Positions 1 through 6,164 of a stretch of 25,839 nt of DNA are shown in pieces; position 1 is the stretch's first letter, and each line of letters starts with the position of its first letter. Origin of the DNA: Fimenecus sp045611635 (GTDB lineage: Bacteria > Bacillota > Clostridia > Oscillospirales > Acutalibacteraceae); NCBI GenBank assembly GCA_045611635.1, contig JAZKXL010000038.1:1-25839 (forward strand). The letters run 5' to 3'. Made by a program: the position numbers and the translations under genes. A model generated the notes under the pieces. That model saw only the letters and a list, made by a program, of their open reading frames with translations. It was not told the origin of the DNA and did no database searches.

Positions 1-1
1 C

Positions 2-310
2 AACAAGTATTATGACCTTGTTCAGAAATATATGCCAAATGGCACTTGTGGCGTTGTTTCTTTTGGTGTTAAGGGTGGTAGAGATGCTGCTGAAAAGTTT
101 ATGAACTCACTTAAACTTGCAGCAGTTGTTACTCACGTTGCTGATGCTAGAACTTGTGTACTTCACCCTGCTTCATCAACTCATAGACAGTTAAGCGACC
201 AAGAACTTGTTGAATGTGGTGTTTCACCTGACCTTATTAGATTTTCAGTAGGTATTGAGAATGTTAATGACATTATCGCTGATATTGAACAGGCACTTGC
301 TAACATATAA
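2..310 (+). CDS. O-acetylhomoserine/O-acetylserine sulfhydrylase, C-terminal part
   Basis: This is the last ~102 codons of a Cys/Met-metabolism PLP-dependent enzyme; the 5' part lies outside the window and the frame is open from base 2. The segment ADARTCVLHPASSTHRQLSD followed by a G-V-x-P-D-L-I-R-F-S-V-G-I-E stretch is the C-terminal signature of the MetY/CysD type, which replaces the acetyl group of O-acetylhomoserine (or O-acetylserine) with sulfide to give homocysteine (or cysteine). The PLP lysine is not in view. The gene ends with TAA and is followed after about 10 bases by a terminator, so it does not obviously continue into the next genes. It could be the serine or the homoserine version; the homoserine enzyme is more likely from the motif wording. 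Confidence 0.85.
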   Translation, partial: NKYYDLVQKYMPNGTCGVVSFGVKGGRDAAEKFMNSLKLAAVVTHVADARTCVLHPASSTHRQLSDQELVECGVSPDLIRFSVGIENVNDIIADIEQALANI

Positions 311-320
311 AAAAATTAAC

Positions 321-349
321 GGCAATCCATTACGGGTTGCCATTTTTTG
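321..349 (+). terminator. Rho-independent terminator of the sulfhydrylase gene
   Basis: GGCAATCC (321-328) pairs with GGGTTGCC (334-341) across a 5-base loop, with one G-T pair, and is followed by ATTTTTTG. It sits 10 bases after the stop codon. Confidence 0.85.
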
Positions 350-389
350 TTAGATAAATTGGAGTTTATCAGGATGTTTGGTGTTATGT

Positions 390-474
390 GTCATTCTGAG
401 GAACGAAGTGACGAAGAATCTCTATTGGTTGATATGTTACCGTTGAGGAGATTCTTCGCTACGCTCAGAATGAC
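390..474. repeat. Imperfect palindromic intergenic repeat (~85 bp)
   Basis: The left arm begins GTCATTCTGAG and ends GAAGAATCTC (390-421). The right arm (448-474) is its near-perfect reverse complement, beginning GAGATTCTTCG and ending CTCAGAATGAC. The arms differ mainly in a short central stretch (GAACGAAGTGAC against CGTAGC). The translated arms read HSEERSDEES and RRFFATLRMT, word strings known from spurious ORFs in many bacterial genomes, so this is a copy of a widely dispersed non-coding repeat and not a gene. It lies between two convergent genes, a usual place for such elements. No target-site duplication was identified with confidence. Confidence 0.8.
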
Positions 475-494
475 CTATTCCTTTAATTATTCTG

Positions 495-518
495 TTAGAC
501 AAACTATAATTTGTCTAA
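495..518. other. Perfect 9-bp inverted repeat
   Basis: TTAGACAAA (495-503) and TTTGTCTAA (510-518) are perfect reverse complements separated by 6 bases. The hairpin sits between the dispersed repeat and the upp terminator. It lacks a GC-rich stem and a clean T-run, so it is unlikely to be a terminator. Its role is unknown. Confidence 0.5.
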
Positions 519-524
519 ATAAAA

Positions 525-548
525 AAAGCGAGGTCAACGCCTCGCTTT
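525..548 (-). terminator. Rho-independent terminator of upp
   Basis: Read on the minus strand, AAAGCGAGG pairs with CCTCGCTTT across a 6-base loop, and the T-run continues into TTTT. It lies 15 bases after the upp stop codon. Confidence 0.9.
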
Positions 549-562
549 ACTGATAATATATT

Positions 563-1237
563 TTATGGTTTTGCAGGTCTTGCTGGTTTGTAACTACAAG
601 TACCACAAATACGGTCACCTGCATCACCTGCTGCTGTTACAATATAACCATGTTCGTTAAGACCTGTTGGAATATACTGTGCTGCATAAATTTTAACATC
701 AGGATGTTTTTCGAAAAGAAGCTTAACGCCTACATCAGATGCGAAAATGCACATAACCTTAATGTTTGTGCAACCTTCTTTTTTAAGGTAATCGATAGAT
801 GCATCAACGCTACCACCTGTTGCAAGTGCTGGATCAACAATAACTACTGGACCTTTTGCAATGTCAACTGGCATTTTGTAATAATAAGTTACAGGTAAAA
901 GAGTTTTTTCATCTCTATAAAGACCGATATGACCTACCTTTGCAGTTGGTGAAAGACGGCGAAGGCCTTCAACCATTCCAAGACCTGCACGAAGAATTGG
1001 TACAATTGTGAAATCTTCAGCAAGTACAGGTGAATCAAAATCCGCAAGCGGCGCCTGAATAGGTACCATTTTTGTTTTAAGGTCTTTAAGTGCTTCATAA
1101 CCCATAAGCATTGTAAGCTCATCAACGATTTCACAAAACTCTTTTGAGCCAGTGTTGATATCGCAAAGATGAGTAACCTTGTGTGCTACAAGAGGATGGT
1201 CATTAAAACTTGTTAAATTTTTTGTAAAATCTGACAT
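563..1237 (-). CDS. upp: Uracil phosphoribosyltransferase
   Basis: This cytosolic salvage enzyme makes UMP and pyrophosphate from uracil and PRPP. The 224-residue product has the PRPP-binding loop VDPALATGGS at about residues 134-143, where the family typically has VDPMLATGGS. It also has ILRAGLGMVEG at about 81-91 and the uracil-binding end GYIVTAAGDAGDR at about 197-209. It is slightly longer than the usual ~208 residues because of a Cys/Pro-rich tail (CGTCSYKPARPAKP). The start ATG at 1237 follows a GAGG ribosome site about 11 bases away. The gene is divergent from a TudS-type desulfurase and close to a uracil permease, which fits a uracil salvage locus. Confidence 0.95.
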   Translation of the reverse strand: MSDFTKNLTSFNDHPLVAHKVTHLCDINTGSKEFCEIVDELTMLMGYEALKDLKTKMVPIQAPLADFDSPVLAEDFTIVPILRAGLGMVEGLRRLSPTAKVGHIGLYRDEKTLLPVTYYYKMPVDIAKGPVVIVDPALATGGSVDASIDYLKKEGCTNIKVMCIFASDVGVKLLFEKHPDVKIYAAQYIPTGLNEHGYIVTAAGDAGDRICGTCSYKPARPAKP

Positions 1238-1274
1238 AAAGTGTACGCCTCATTTCATTTTCTTTATCTTAATT

Positions 1275-1303
1275 ATGATATCACATTTCAACAAATTTGG
1301 CAA
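1275..1303 (-). promoter_or_regulatory. Sigma-A promoter of upp
   Basis: On the minus strand, TTGCCA (1303-1298) and TATCAT (1280-1275) are separated by exactly 17 bases. They lie ~40 bases upstream of the upp start and back to back with the promoter of the plus-strand gene. Confidence 0.7.
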
Positions 1304-1315
1304 GTAATTTACAAA

Positions 1316-1344
1316 TTGACACTAAAATATACCTATGTTATAAT
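1316..1344 (+). promoter_or_regulatory. Consensus sigma-A promoter of the TudS-like gene
   Basis: A perfect TTGACA (1316-1321) and a perfect TATAAT (1339-1344) are separated by 17 bases. Transcription should begin near 1351, ~30 bases before the start codon at 1381. This excludes the longer reading-frame start at 1297, which lies upstream of the promoter. Confidence 0.9.
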
Positions 1345-1380
1345 TATTTCCATAAAAACCATATTAAAGGAGAAATTCTT

Positions 1381-1827
1381 ATGGCTAAAATTATAGTAAG
1401 CGGCTGTCTTTTAGGTTGTGATTGTCGCTATAAAGGTGATAACTGTAAATGCGATAAATTATTGGCTTTAGCTGAAAGTCACACTCTTATTCCTGTTTGT
1501 CCTGAACAATTAGGTGGTCTTTCAACACCTCGTGACCCTGCTGAAATTGTTGGTGATAAAGTAATAAGCAATCATGGTAAAGATGTAACTTATGAATATA
1601 CAAAAGGTGCCCAAATGGCTTTACACATTGCAAAAACCAACAATGCGGATGCGGTAGTTTTTAAGGCAAATAGTCCTTCATGCGGTAAAGGTATTATTTA
1701 TGATGGCACTTTCACAGGCAACAAAGCTGAAGGCAACGGTATTGCTGCTAAAATGTTTTTAGATAACGGATTTCTTGTTTTTACTGAAAATGAAATTGAT
1801 GAACTAAAAAAAATATTAAAAGCATAA
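1381..1827 (+). CDS. tudS: DUF523/TudS-family 2-thiouracil desulfurase
   Basis: The 148-residue product belongs to DUF523, whose characterised members (TudS) use an oxygen-sensitive [4Fe-4S] cluster to remove sulfur from 2-thiouracil, giving uracil and sulfide. The three cysteines expected to hold the cluster are visible: C9 in IVSGCLLG, C40 in PVCPEQLGG and C101 in NSPSCGKG. Extra cysteines at C13, C15, C22 and C24 may be unrelated. The start ATG follows AAAGGAG with good spacing and lies downstream of a consensus promoter. The placement between divergent upp and a uracil permease gene supports a nucleobase substrate: thiouracil would be imported, desulfurised, then converted to UMP. The family assignment is firm. 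The exact substrate is inferred, since not every DUF523 protein has been tested. Confidence 0.82.
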   Translation: MAKIIVSGCLLGCDCRYKGDNCKCDKLLALAESHTLIPVCPEQLGGLSTPRDPAEIVGDKVISNHGKDVTYEYTKGAQMALHIAKTNNADAVVFKANSPSCGKGIIYDGTFTGNKAEGNGIAAKMFLDNGFLVFTENEIDELKKILKA

Positions 1828-1833
1828 TTTGAG

Positions 1834-1878
1834 TTTTTGTCAAAAATATTGACAAAAAAACACAATATATGGTATACT
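1834..1878 (+). promoter_or_regulatory. Promoter of the uracil permease gene with overlapping dyad
   Basis: TTGACA (1849-1854) and TATACT (1873-1878) are 18 bases apart. The -35 box is the right half of a perfect 10-bp inverted repeat, TTTTTGTCAA (1834-1843) and TTGACAAAAA (1849-1858), with a 5-base spacer. The dyad could be an operator, or a weak terminator for the desulfurase gene just upstream, whose stop is at 1827. The promoter is well supported; the dyad's role is not known. Confidence 0.75.
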
Positions 1879-1884
1879 ACACAG

Positions 1885-2020
1885 GATAACTTGACAATAT
1901 TAAATACTTAACAAAAAATATAGGCAAGATAAGTGTGTAGCGCATCACATAAAATATCTGTTGCATATTAACCTTGTCAATATTGACAAGGTTTTTATTT
2001 TTGTTGTCGGGTAAAAATTT
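1885..2020 (+). promoter_or_regulatory. Structured mRNA leader, candidate attenuator or riboswitch
   Basis: The ~150-base untranslated leader between the predicted transcription start and the permease start can fold in two exclusive ways. TTGACAA (1891-1897) is a perfect complement of TTGTCAA (1974-1980), and the latter is also the 5' arm of the terminator at 1972-1991. Between them, GCAA (1924-1927) and GATA (1928-1931) pair with TTGC (1961-1964) and TATC (1955-1958), enclosing TGTG (1934-1937) with CACA (1946-1949). It does not show the conserved core of the purine riboswitch or the PyrR-binding loop as I know them, so the ligand or protein that might control it is unknown. Confidence 0.5.
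1972..2000 (+). terminator. Leader terminator before the uracil permease gene
   Basis: A perfectly palindromic 20-base sequence from CCTTGTCA (1972-1979) to TGACAAGG (1984-1991) can form an 8-bp stem with a 4-base loop, followed directly by TTTTTATTTTT. It ends ~20 bases before the ribosome binding site, so it would stop transcription ahead of the permease gene unless prevented. Confidence 0.8.
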
Positions 2021-2038
2021 TAGGAGGAGTTGTTTTTT

Positions 2039-3457
2039 ATGAAACTCATTTATGATGTCCACGACCGCCCAGGTTTAAGCAAAACTTTACTTTTTGCTTT
2101 CCAACAAATGATTGCTATTATGGCGGCAACATTACTTGTTCCAATGCTTATGTCAGGTTTTGCTATGAGCAATGGTAACAAACTTTATTTTGACCCTGCA
2201 GCAGCACTTTTTGGCGCAGGTATTGGTACACTTTTCTACACATTTGCTACAAAGCGCAAGAGCCCTGTTTTCCTTGGTTCTTCTTTCACATTCCTTGGCG
2301 CTTATGCAGCAATTATTCACATGAACTATGGCTATTGGGGTGTTATTATTGGTATTGCTCTTGCAGGTCTTGTTTATGTTGTTCTTGCAGCAATTATCAA
2401 ACTTGCAGGTTCAGGTTGGGTTAACAAACTTATGCCTCCTGTAATTGCTGGTCCTATTGTTACACTTATTGGTCTTTCTCTTTCAAGCACAGCTACTGGT
2501 TGGATGTCATCAAATGGTGTAGAAAATCATTATAGTCTTTTAACAATTCTTGTTGGTGCAGTTACATTCTTTGCAATTGTTATTGTTTCAATTAAGGGTT
2601 CAAAAAATCTTCGCCTTATTCCTTTCATTATCGGTGTTGGTGCAGGTTACATTTTTGCTCTTATTCTTACTCTTATCGGCAATGCTGCTGATATTGCTGC
2701 TCTTCAAATTTTAAGTTTTGATTCATTCAAGGCAGCTTTTGACCCATTCACAATTAATTCAATCGTTGATTATCCTAAGTTCACTTTCCTTCAAGCAATG
2801 ACACATAATGTTGAGGGCGTTCTTCCTATTGACGCTGCAGCTGTTGGTAACATTGCAATCACATTTGTTCCAATTGCAATTGTTGAACTTGCTCAGCACA
2901 TTGCTGACCATAAGAATCTTGGTGCTCTTATTGGTAAAGACCTTATTAAAGAACCAGGTCTTGACAGAACACTTATCGGTGACGGTGTTGGTTCAATTAT
3001 CGGTGGTTTCTTCGGCGGTGCTGCTAACACAACTTATGGTGAATCAATCGGTTGTGTTGCTATCACAAAGAATGCATCAATCGTTTCAATTATCACCGCA
3101 GGTCTTGGCTGTATGGTTCTTTCATTCTTCACACCATTCGTTGCACTTATCAACTCAATTCCTAAGTGCGTAATGGGTGGCGCATGTGTTGCTCTTTATG
3201 GTCTTATTGCTGTATCAGGTCTTTCAATGCTTAAAGAAGTTGACCTTGGCAAGAACAAGAACCTTTACATTGTAAGTGCAATTCTTGTTATCGGTATTGG
3301 TGGTCTTTCACTTAACTTTGGTTTCAACCCAGTTACAAAAGGACCTCTTGTTCAGGTTACAGCTCTCGCAACTGCTCTTATCTTTGGTATTATCACTAAC
3401 GTTATTGTTAGCACAGGTAAAGATAGAAGCGAAGAAGACGAAGCAGACGCTGAATAA
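2039..3457 (+). CDS. uraA: NCS2-family uracil permease
   Basis: This is a 472-residue multipass membrane protein of the nucleobase:cation symporter-2 family, predicted to carry uracil into the cell with protons. The N-terminal FAFQQMIAIMAATLLVP corresponds to the first helix of UraA. The family signature NTTYGES lies at about residues 330-336, with E335 where UraA has a uracil-binding glutamate; E283 in VELAQHIADH is the likely second one. The tail is acidic (EEDEADAE). The start ATG at 2039 is 9 bases after AGGAGGAG; a TTG at 2030 is too close to that site to be used. The neighbours upp and the desulfurase favour uracil over xanthine as the substrate. An upstream leader terminator suggests expression is controlled by attenuation. 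Confidence 0.88.
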   Translation: MKLIYDVHDRPGLSKTLLFAFQQMIAIMAATLLVPMLMSGFAMSNGNKLYFDPAAALFGAGIGTLFYTFATKRKSPVFLGSSFTFLGAYAAIIHMNYGYWGVIIGIALAGLVYVVLAAIIKLAGSGWVNKLMPPVIAGPIVTLIGLSLSSTATGWMSSNGVENHYSLLTILVGAVTFFAIVIVSIKGSKNLRLIPFIIGVGAGYIFALILTLIGNAADIAALQILSFDSFKAAFDPFTINSIVDYPKFTFLQAMTHNVEGVLPIDAAAVGNIAITFVPIAIVELAQHIADHKNLGALIGKDLIKEPGLDRTLIGDGVGSIIGGFFGGAANTTYGESIGCVAITKNASIVSIITAGLGCMVLSFFTPFVALINSIPKCVMGGACVALYGLIAVSGLSMLKEVDLGKNKNLYIVSAILVIGIGGLSLNFGFNPVTKGPLVQVTALATALIFGIITNVIVSTGKDRSEEDEADAE

Positions 3458-3477
3458 TCATTAATATCACAAATATT

Positions 3478-3508
3478 CCCCGTAGTTTATTGCTACGGGG
3501 ATTTTTTT
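3478..3508 (+). terminator. Rho-independent terminator of the uracil permease gene
   Basis: CCCCGTAG (3478-3485) pairs perfectly with CTACGGGG (3493-3500), followed by ATTTTTTT. It lies 20 bases after the stop codon. Confidence 0.95.
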
Positions 3509-3518
3509 GTGTTACAAT
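3490..3518 (+). promoter_or_regulatory. Possible promoter of the EamA transporter gene
   Basis: TTGCTA (3490-3495) and TACAAT (3513-3518) are 17 bases apart. The -35 box lies inside the terminator hairpin of the previous gene. Transcription would start ~10 bases before the start codon, leaving a very short leader with a weak GGTGA ribosome site (3525-3529). Confidence 0.5.
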
Positions 3519-3535
3519 ACATATGGTGACTTTTA

Positions 3536-4399
3536 ATGATGAAAAATGACAAAACTAAAGGAATTATATATATTATTATTTCCGCCTTTTTCTTTGCTCT
3601 TATGGGGCTTTTTGTTAAATTGTCGGGAGATTTGCCAATAATTCAAAAAAGTTTTTTTAGGAACTTTGTGGCAATGATTTTTGCATTTGTTTTAATTACA
3701 AAAAACAAAGAGTGGGCACTACCCAAAGGTAAAAATATAGGATTTTTACTTATTCGTGCTATTGCGGGCACTAGTGGCATTCTTTGCAATTTTTATGCAC
3801 TAAGTAATATGAATCTTGCTGATGCATCAATGCTTAACAAACTATCCCCTTTCTTTGCTGTTATTTTCTCCTTATTTATTCTTAAAGAAAAGGCAAGTTT
3901 TAAGCAAGTTTTTGCCGTTGCTTTGGCATTCATTGGTGCTTTATTTGTAATGAAACCATCTTTTTCATTTGAGGGATTACCTGCATTTATGGGCTTTTTA
4001 GGTGGTTTAGGTGCAGGGCTTGCCTATGCTTGTGTAAGAAAACTTACACAAAATGGATTTAAGGGAAGTTTAATCATTTTTTATTTTTCAGCTTTTTCTT
4101 GTTTAACCACACTGCCTTGGTTGATTTTTGATTTCGCCCCTATGAGCACATCACAGTGGTTATATTTAATTCTTGCAGGTCTTTCTGCTAGTGGTGGTCA
4201 ATATTTTATTACTACTGCTTATTCAAAAGCACCTGCAAAGGAAATATCAATTTATGATTATTCACAAATTATATTTACAACTCTTTTAAGTCTTGTTGTT
4301 TTTGGTGATTTACCTGACTTATTAAGTTTTGTGGGTTATACAATTATTATTGCTGCGGCTATATTCAATGCCTGGAATTCATTAAAGAAAAATGCTTGA
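3536..4399 (+). CDS. EamA/DMT-superfamily transporter
   Basis: The 287-residue hydrophobic protein has the layout of ten-helix drug/metabolite transporters. Two homologous five-helix halves each end in an EamA repeat: LNKLSPFFAVIFSLFILKEKASFKQ in the first, and SIYDYSQIIFTTLLSLVVFGDLPD in the second. It begins with a short Lys-rich cytoplasmic segment and a first helix AFFFALMGLFVKL. Members export or import metabolites such as amino acids, nucleosides or S-adenosylmethionine; nothing here identifies the substrate. Two successive ATGs (3536, 3539) could serve as the start. It stands alone between a terminator and the promoter of the next operon. Confidence 0.85.
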   Translation: MMKNDKTKGIIYIIISAFFFALMGLFVKLSGDLPIIQKSFFRNFVAMIFAFVLITKNKEWALPKGKNIGFLLIRAIAGTSGILCNFYALSNMNLADASMLNKLSPFFAVIFSLFILKEKASFKQVFAVALAFIGALFVMKPSFSFEGLPAFMGFLGGLGAGLAYACVRKLTQNGFKGSLIIFYFSAFSCLTTLPWLIFDFAPMSTSQWLYLILAGLSASGGQYFITTAYSKAPAKEISIYDYSQIIFTTLLSLVVFGDLPDLLSFVGYTIIIAAAIFNAWNSLKKNA

Positions 4400-4424
4400 T
4401 ATTTGGTTTATATTAAACTATAAT
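4396..4424 (+). promoter_or_regulatory. Sigma-A promoter of the peptidase-nucleotidyltransferase pair
   Basis: TTGATA (4396-4401) and TATAAT (4419-4424) are separated by 17 bases. The -35 box overlaps the stop codon of the EamA gene, and the next start codon is at 4454. Confidence 0.85.
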
Positions 4425-4453
4425 TGACTAAAGACTTCGAGTGAGGTATTTTT

Positions 4454-4915
4454 ATGGAAAATATGAATAAAAAGAAAATCTCACTTGATGAGATATATCC
4501 GATAATTAAAGAAAAAATCGAAAATGGTGGTACAGTACAGTTGCCTATTACAGGTACAAGTATGAATCCGTTACTTGTTTGGGGTAGAGATACTGTTGAA
4601 CTTACAAAATGTGAAAATCCACAAAAGTATGATATTATATTTTATCGTCGTGATGGTGGTGCTTTTGTACTTCATAGAATAGTTGGCAAGAACGAAAATG
4701 GCTTTATTCTTTGCGGTGATAATCAGGTAAAAAAAGAATACGGAATAACTGAAAACCATATTATTGCGGTTGTAAAAAGTATCACGAGAAAAGGTAAAAC
4801 TTTTAGTGTTGACAAGTTTTCATATAAACTATATGTTACACTGTGGACTTTATTTTTACCGCTTAGAAATCTTATTTTAGTACCTATGAGAAAAATTAAA
4901 GGATTGTTAAAATAA
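4454..4915 (+). CDS. S24/S26-type serine peptidase (SipW/Sec11-like)
   Basis: The 153-residue protein has the catalytic pattern of ER-type/SipW signal peptidases. The serine is S36 in ITGTSMNPLL, a histidine (H74 in FVLHRIVG) takes the place of the lysine of classical bacterial signal peptidases, and the supporting aspartate is likely D89 in LCGDN. There is no N-terminal membrane anchor; the only hydrophobic stretch is near the C-terminus (about residues 127-147, LYVTLWTLFLPLRNLILVPM). The gene overlaps the following nucleotidyltransferase by one base (TAATG), so the two are translationally coupled and probably work together. Similar small peptidases occur next to nucleotidyltransferases in peptide-modification and surface loci of Firmicutes. 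The substrate here is unknown. Confidence 0.7.
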   Translation: MENMNKKKISLDEIYPIIKEKIENGGTVQLPITGTSMNPLLVWGRDTVELTKCENPQKYDIIFYRRDGGAFVLHRIVGKNENGFILCGDNQVKKEYGITENHIIAVVKSITRKGKTFSVDKFSYKLYVTLWTLFLPLRNLILVPMRKIKGLLK

Positions 4916-6054
4916 TGCAAGACAAAATACTCACAAAAAAATATTTTTTAGATATGGTAAGCGCTTCAATTAAGGGTTTACCTGTTCCTGTATGCCCTGA
5001 AAATATTAGTGGTGAGTTAATTTACAAGTTAGCTGTAAAAAATGCTGTTCAAGGTATTTTATATCTTGCAGTACAAAATGGTGCAGTTACTCTTTCAGCG
5101 GAAACTGAGTCAAGATTACAAAAATCATATATGGCTATTCTTGCTCGCGAGGCAACTCAGCAAGAAGAAATTGAATACATAAGAAATGCTTTTAATAAAG
5201 AAAACATTGAGTTTATGTTTCTTAAGGGTACACATCTTAAATCCCTTTACCCTACTGCCGAAATGCGATTTATGGTAGATATGGACATACTTGTCAAAGA
5301 GTGTGATATGGAAAAAGGCGGAAAACTTATTCTTGACCGCGGTTTTACTCAAGAAATGAATAATGGTAAAGATATTGTTCTTATAAAAAAACCATTCCTC
5401 ACTATTGAACTTCACAAAATGCTTTTTATTGAAGATTATTTTATGCATGATTATTTTGAGGGTGTGTGGAATAGAACTGAGTGTGTCAGCGGTTGTGAAT
5501 ACAAAATGCCTATAAATGATTTATATGTTTATACCTTATCACATTTGGCTGAGCATTATCTTGAGGCCGGGTCTTGTTTTAGACCTTTAATGGATTTATA
5601 TTTGATGGAAAAATCTTATGCCGACCTTGATTTTGACTATATAAATGAGCAGTTTAAAATTATTGGAATTGACAAATTTGCTATAAAAGTCCGTCAGTTA
5701 TATAAATGTGCTTTTGATGGTGCAGAATATAATGACGACCTTATAACAATGGAAAACTACATTGTTTTTGGTGCACCTGTTAAAAATGCGGAAGAAGTTT
5801 CAAAAATTGCAATTACAAGCAAAACAAAATCACAAAGATTTATTGAGGTTGTATTTCCTAACCTTAAACACATGAAATTGAAATATTCTATTCTTGAAAA
5901 ATTGCCATTTTTATTACCAGTTTTTTGGGTTATAAGATTTTTTGAATTTATATTACAAAAAGATAAGAGCATTAAAAAGCAAAGTAAAATTGCAAGTGTT
6001 GACCAAGAAAGCGTTAACATTATGAAAGATATTTTTGAAAAATCAGGATTATAG
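4915..6054 (+). CDS. Uncharacterised nucleotidyltransferase (PF14907-like)
   Basis: The 379-residue protein resembles the NTP_transf_5 group. FLKGTHLKSLYP (about residues 102-113) precedes R118 and the metal-binding D122-x-D124 in MVDMDILV, with a third acidic site likely in TIELH (E165). The C-terminal half is helical and has a hydrophobic segment around residues 315-335. Such proteins are predicted to transfer a nucleotidyl group to a small molecule or peptide; some accompany lasso-peptide or other peptide-modification genes. The start ATG shares its A with the stop codon of the peptidase gene. No precursor-peptide gene, PqqD or radical-SAM gene was found beside it, so the acceptor cannot be named. 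A terminator follows the stop codon directly. Confidence 0.65.
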   Translation: MQDKILTKKYFLDMVSASIKGLPVPVCPENISGELIYKLAVKNAVQGILYLAVQNGAVTLSAETESRLQKSYMAILAREATQQEEIEYIRNAFNKENIEFMFLKGTHLKSLYPTAEMRFMVDMDILVKECDMEKGGKLILDRGFTQEMNNGKDIVLIKKPFLTIELHKMLFIEDYFMHDYFEGVWNRTECVSGCEYKMPINDLYVYTLSHLAEHYLEAGSCFRPLMDLYLMEKSYADLDFDYINEQFKIIGIDKFAIKVRQLYKCAFDGAEYNDDLITMENYIVFGAPVKNAEEVSKIAITSKTKSQRFIEVVFPNLKHMKLKYSILEKLPFLLPVFWVIRFFEFILQKDKSIKKQSKIASVDQESVNIMKDIFEKSGL

Positions 6055-6082
6055 AAAAAACACCCGTTGAGGTGTTTTTTTT
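6055..6082 (+). terminator. Terminator of the peptidase-nucleotidyltransferase operon
   Basis: AAAAAACACC pairs with GGTGTTTTTT across a 6-base loop, and the T-run extends to eight bases. The A-run on the left also makes it usable from the minus strand, as a backup for the convergent polysaccharide operon. Confidence 0.85.
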
Positions 6083-6130
6083 AGTTAAGAGTGAAGAATG
6101 AATAGTTTTGGAACTATATTGCGATTATAA

Positions 6131-6158
6131 AAAAGGCGAGGTCAAAACCTCGCCTTTT
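6131..6158 (-). terminator. Terminator of the polysaccharide operon
   Basis: On the minus strand AAAAGGCGAGG pairs perfectly with CCTCGCCTTTT across a 6-base loop, and the T-run continues. It lies 6 bases after the last stop codon of the operon. The loop-proximal sequence GCGAGGTCAA also occurs in the upp terminator at 525-548. Confidence 0.95.
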
Positions 6159-6164
6159 ATTTTA

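Noticed and set aside
347..553. Small plus-strand reading frame after the first terminator
   Set aside because: Its protein is the translation of the palindromic repeat (HSEERSDEES...RRFFATLRMT), and it has no convincing ribosome site.
1297..1380. Longer N-terminus for the TudS-like protein
   Set aside because: It would start upstream of the consensus promoter; a strong ribosome site precedes ATG 1381, where the family homology begins.
1885..2020. Purine riboswitch or PyrR attenuator before the permease gene
   Set aside because: The conserved purine-aptamer loop and junction sequences and the PyrR-loop consensus are not present, so the leader is reported only as unclassified.
2030..2038. 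TTG start for the uracil permease
   Set aside because: It abuts the AGGAGGAG site with no spacer; ATG 2039 has the normal 9-base spacing.
6083..6130. Hairpin ATAGTT-TTGG-AACTAT (6102-6117) and the GTGAAGAATGAA-like stretch before it
   Set aside because: The stem is only 6 bp and AT-rich, and the low-complexity stretch is too short to call a repeat from this window.
4400..6164. Peptide natural-product precursor gene near the peptidase-nucleotidyltransferase pair
   Set aside because: The gaps are too short and hold only a promoter and terminators; no small gene with a leader-like sequence was found.
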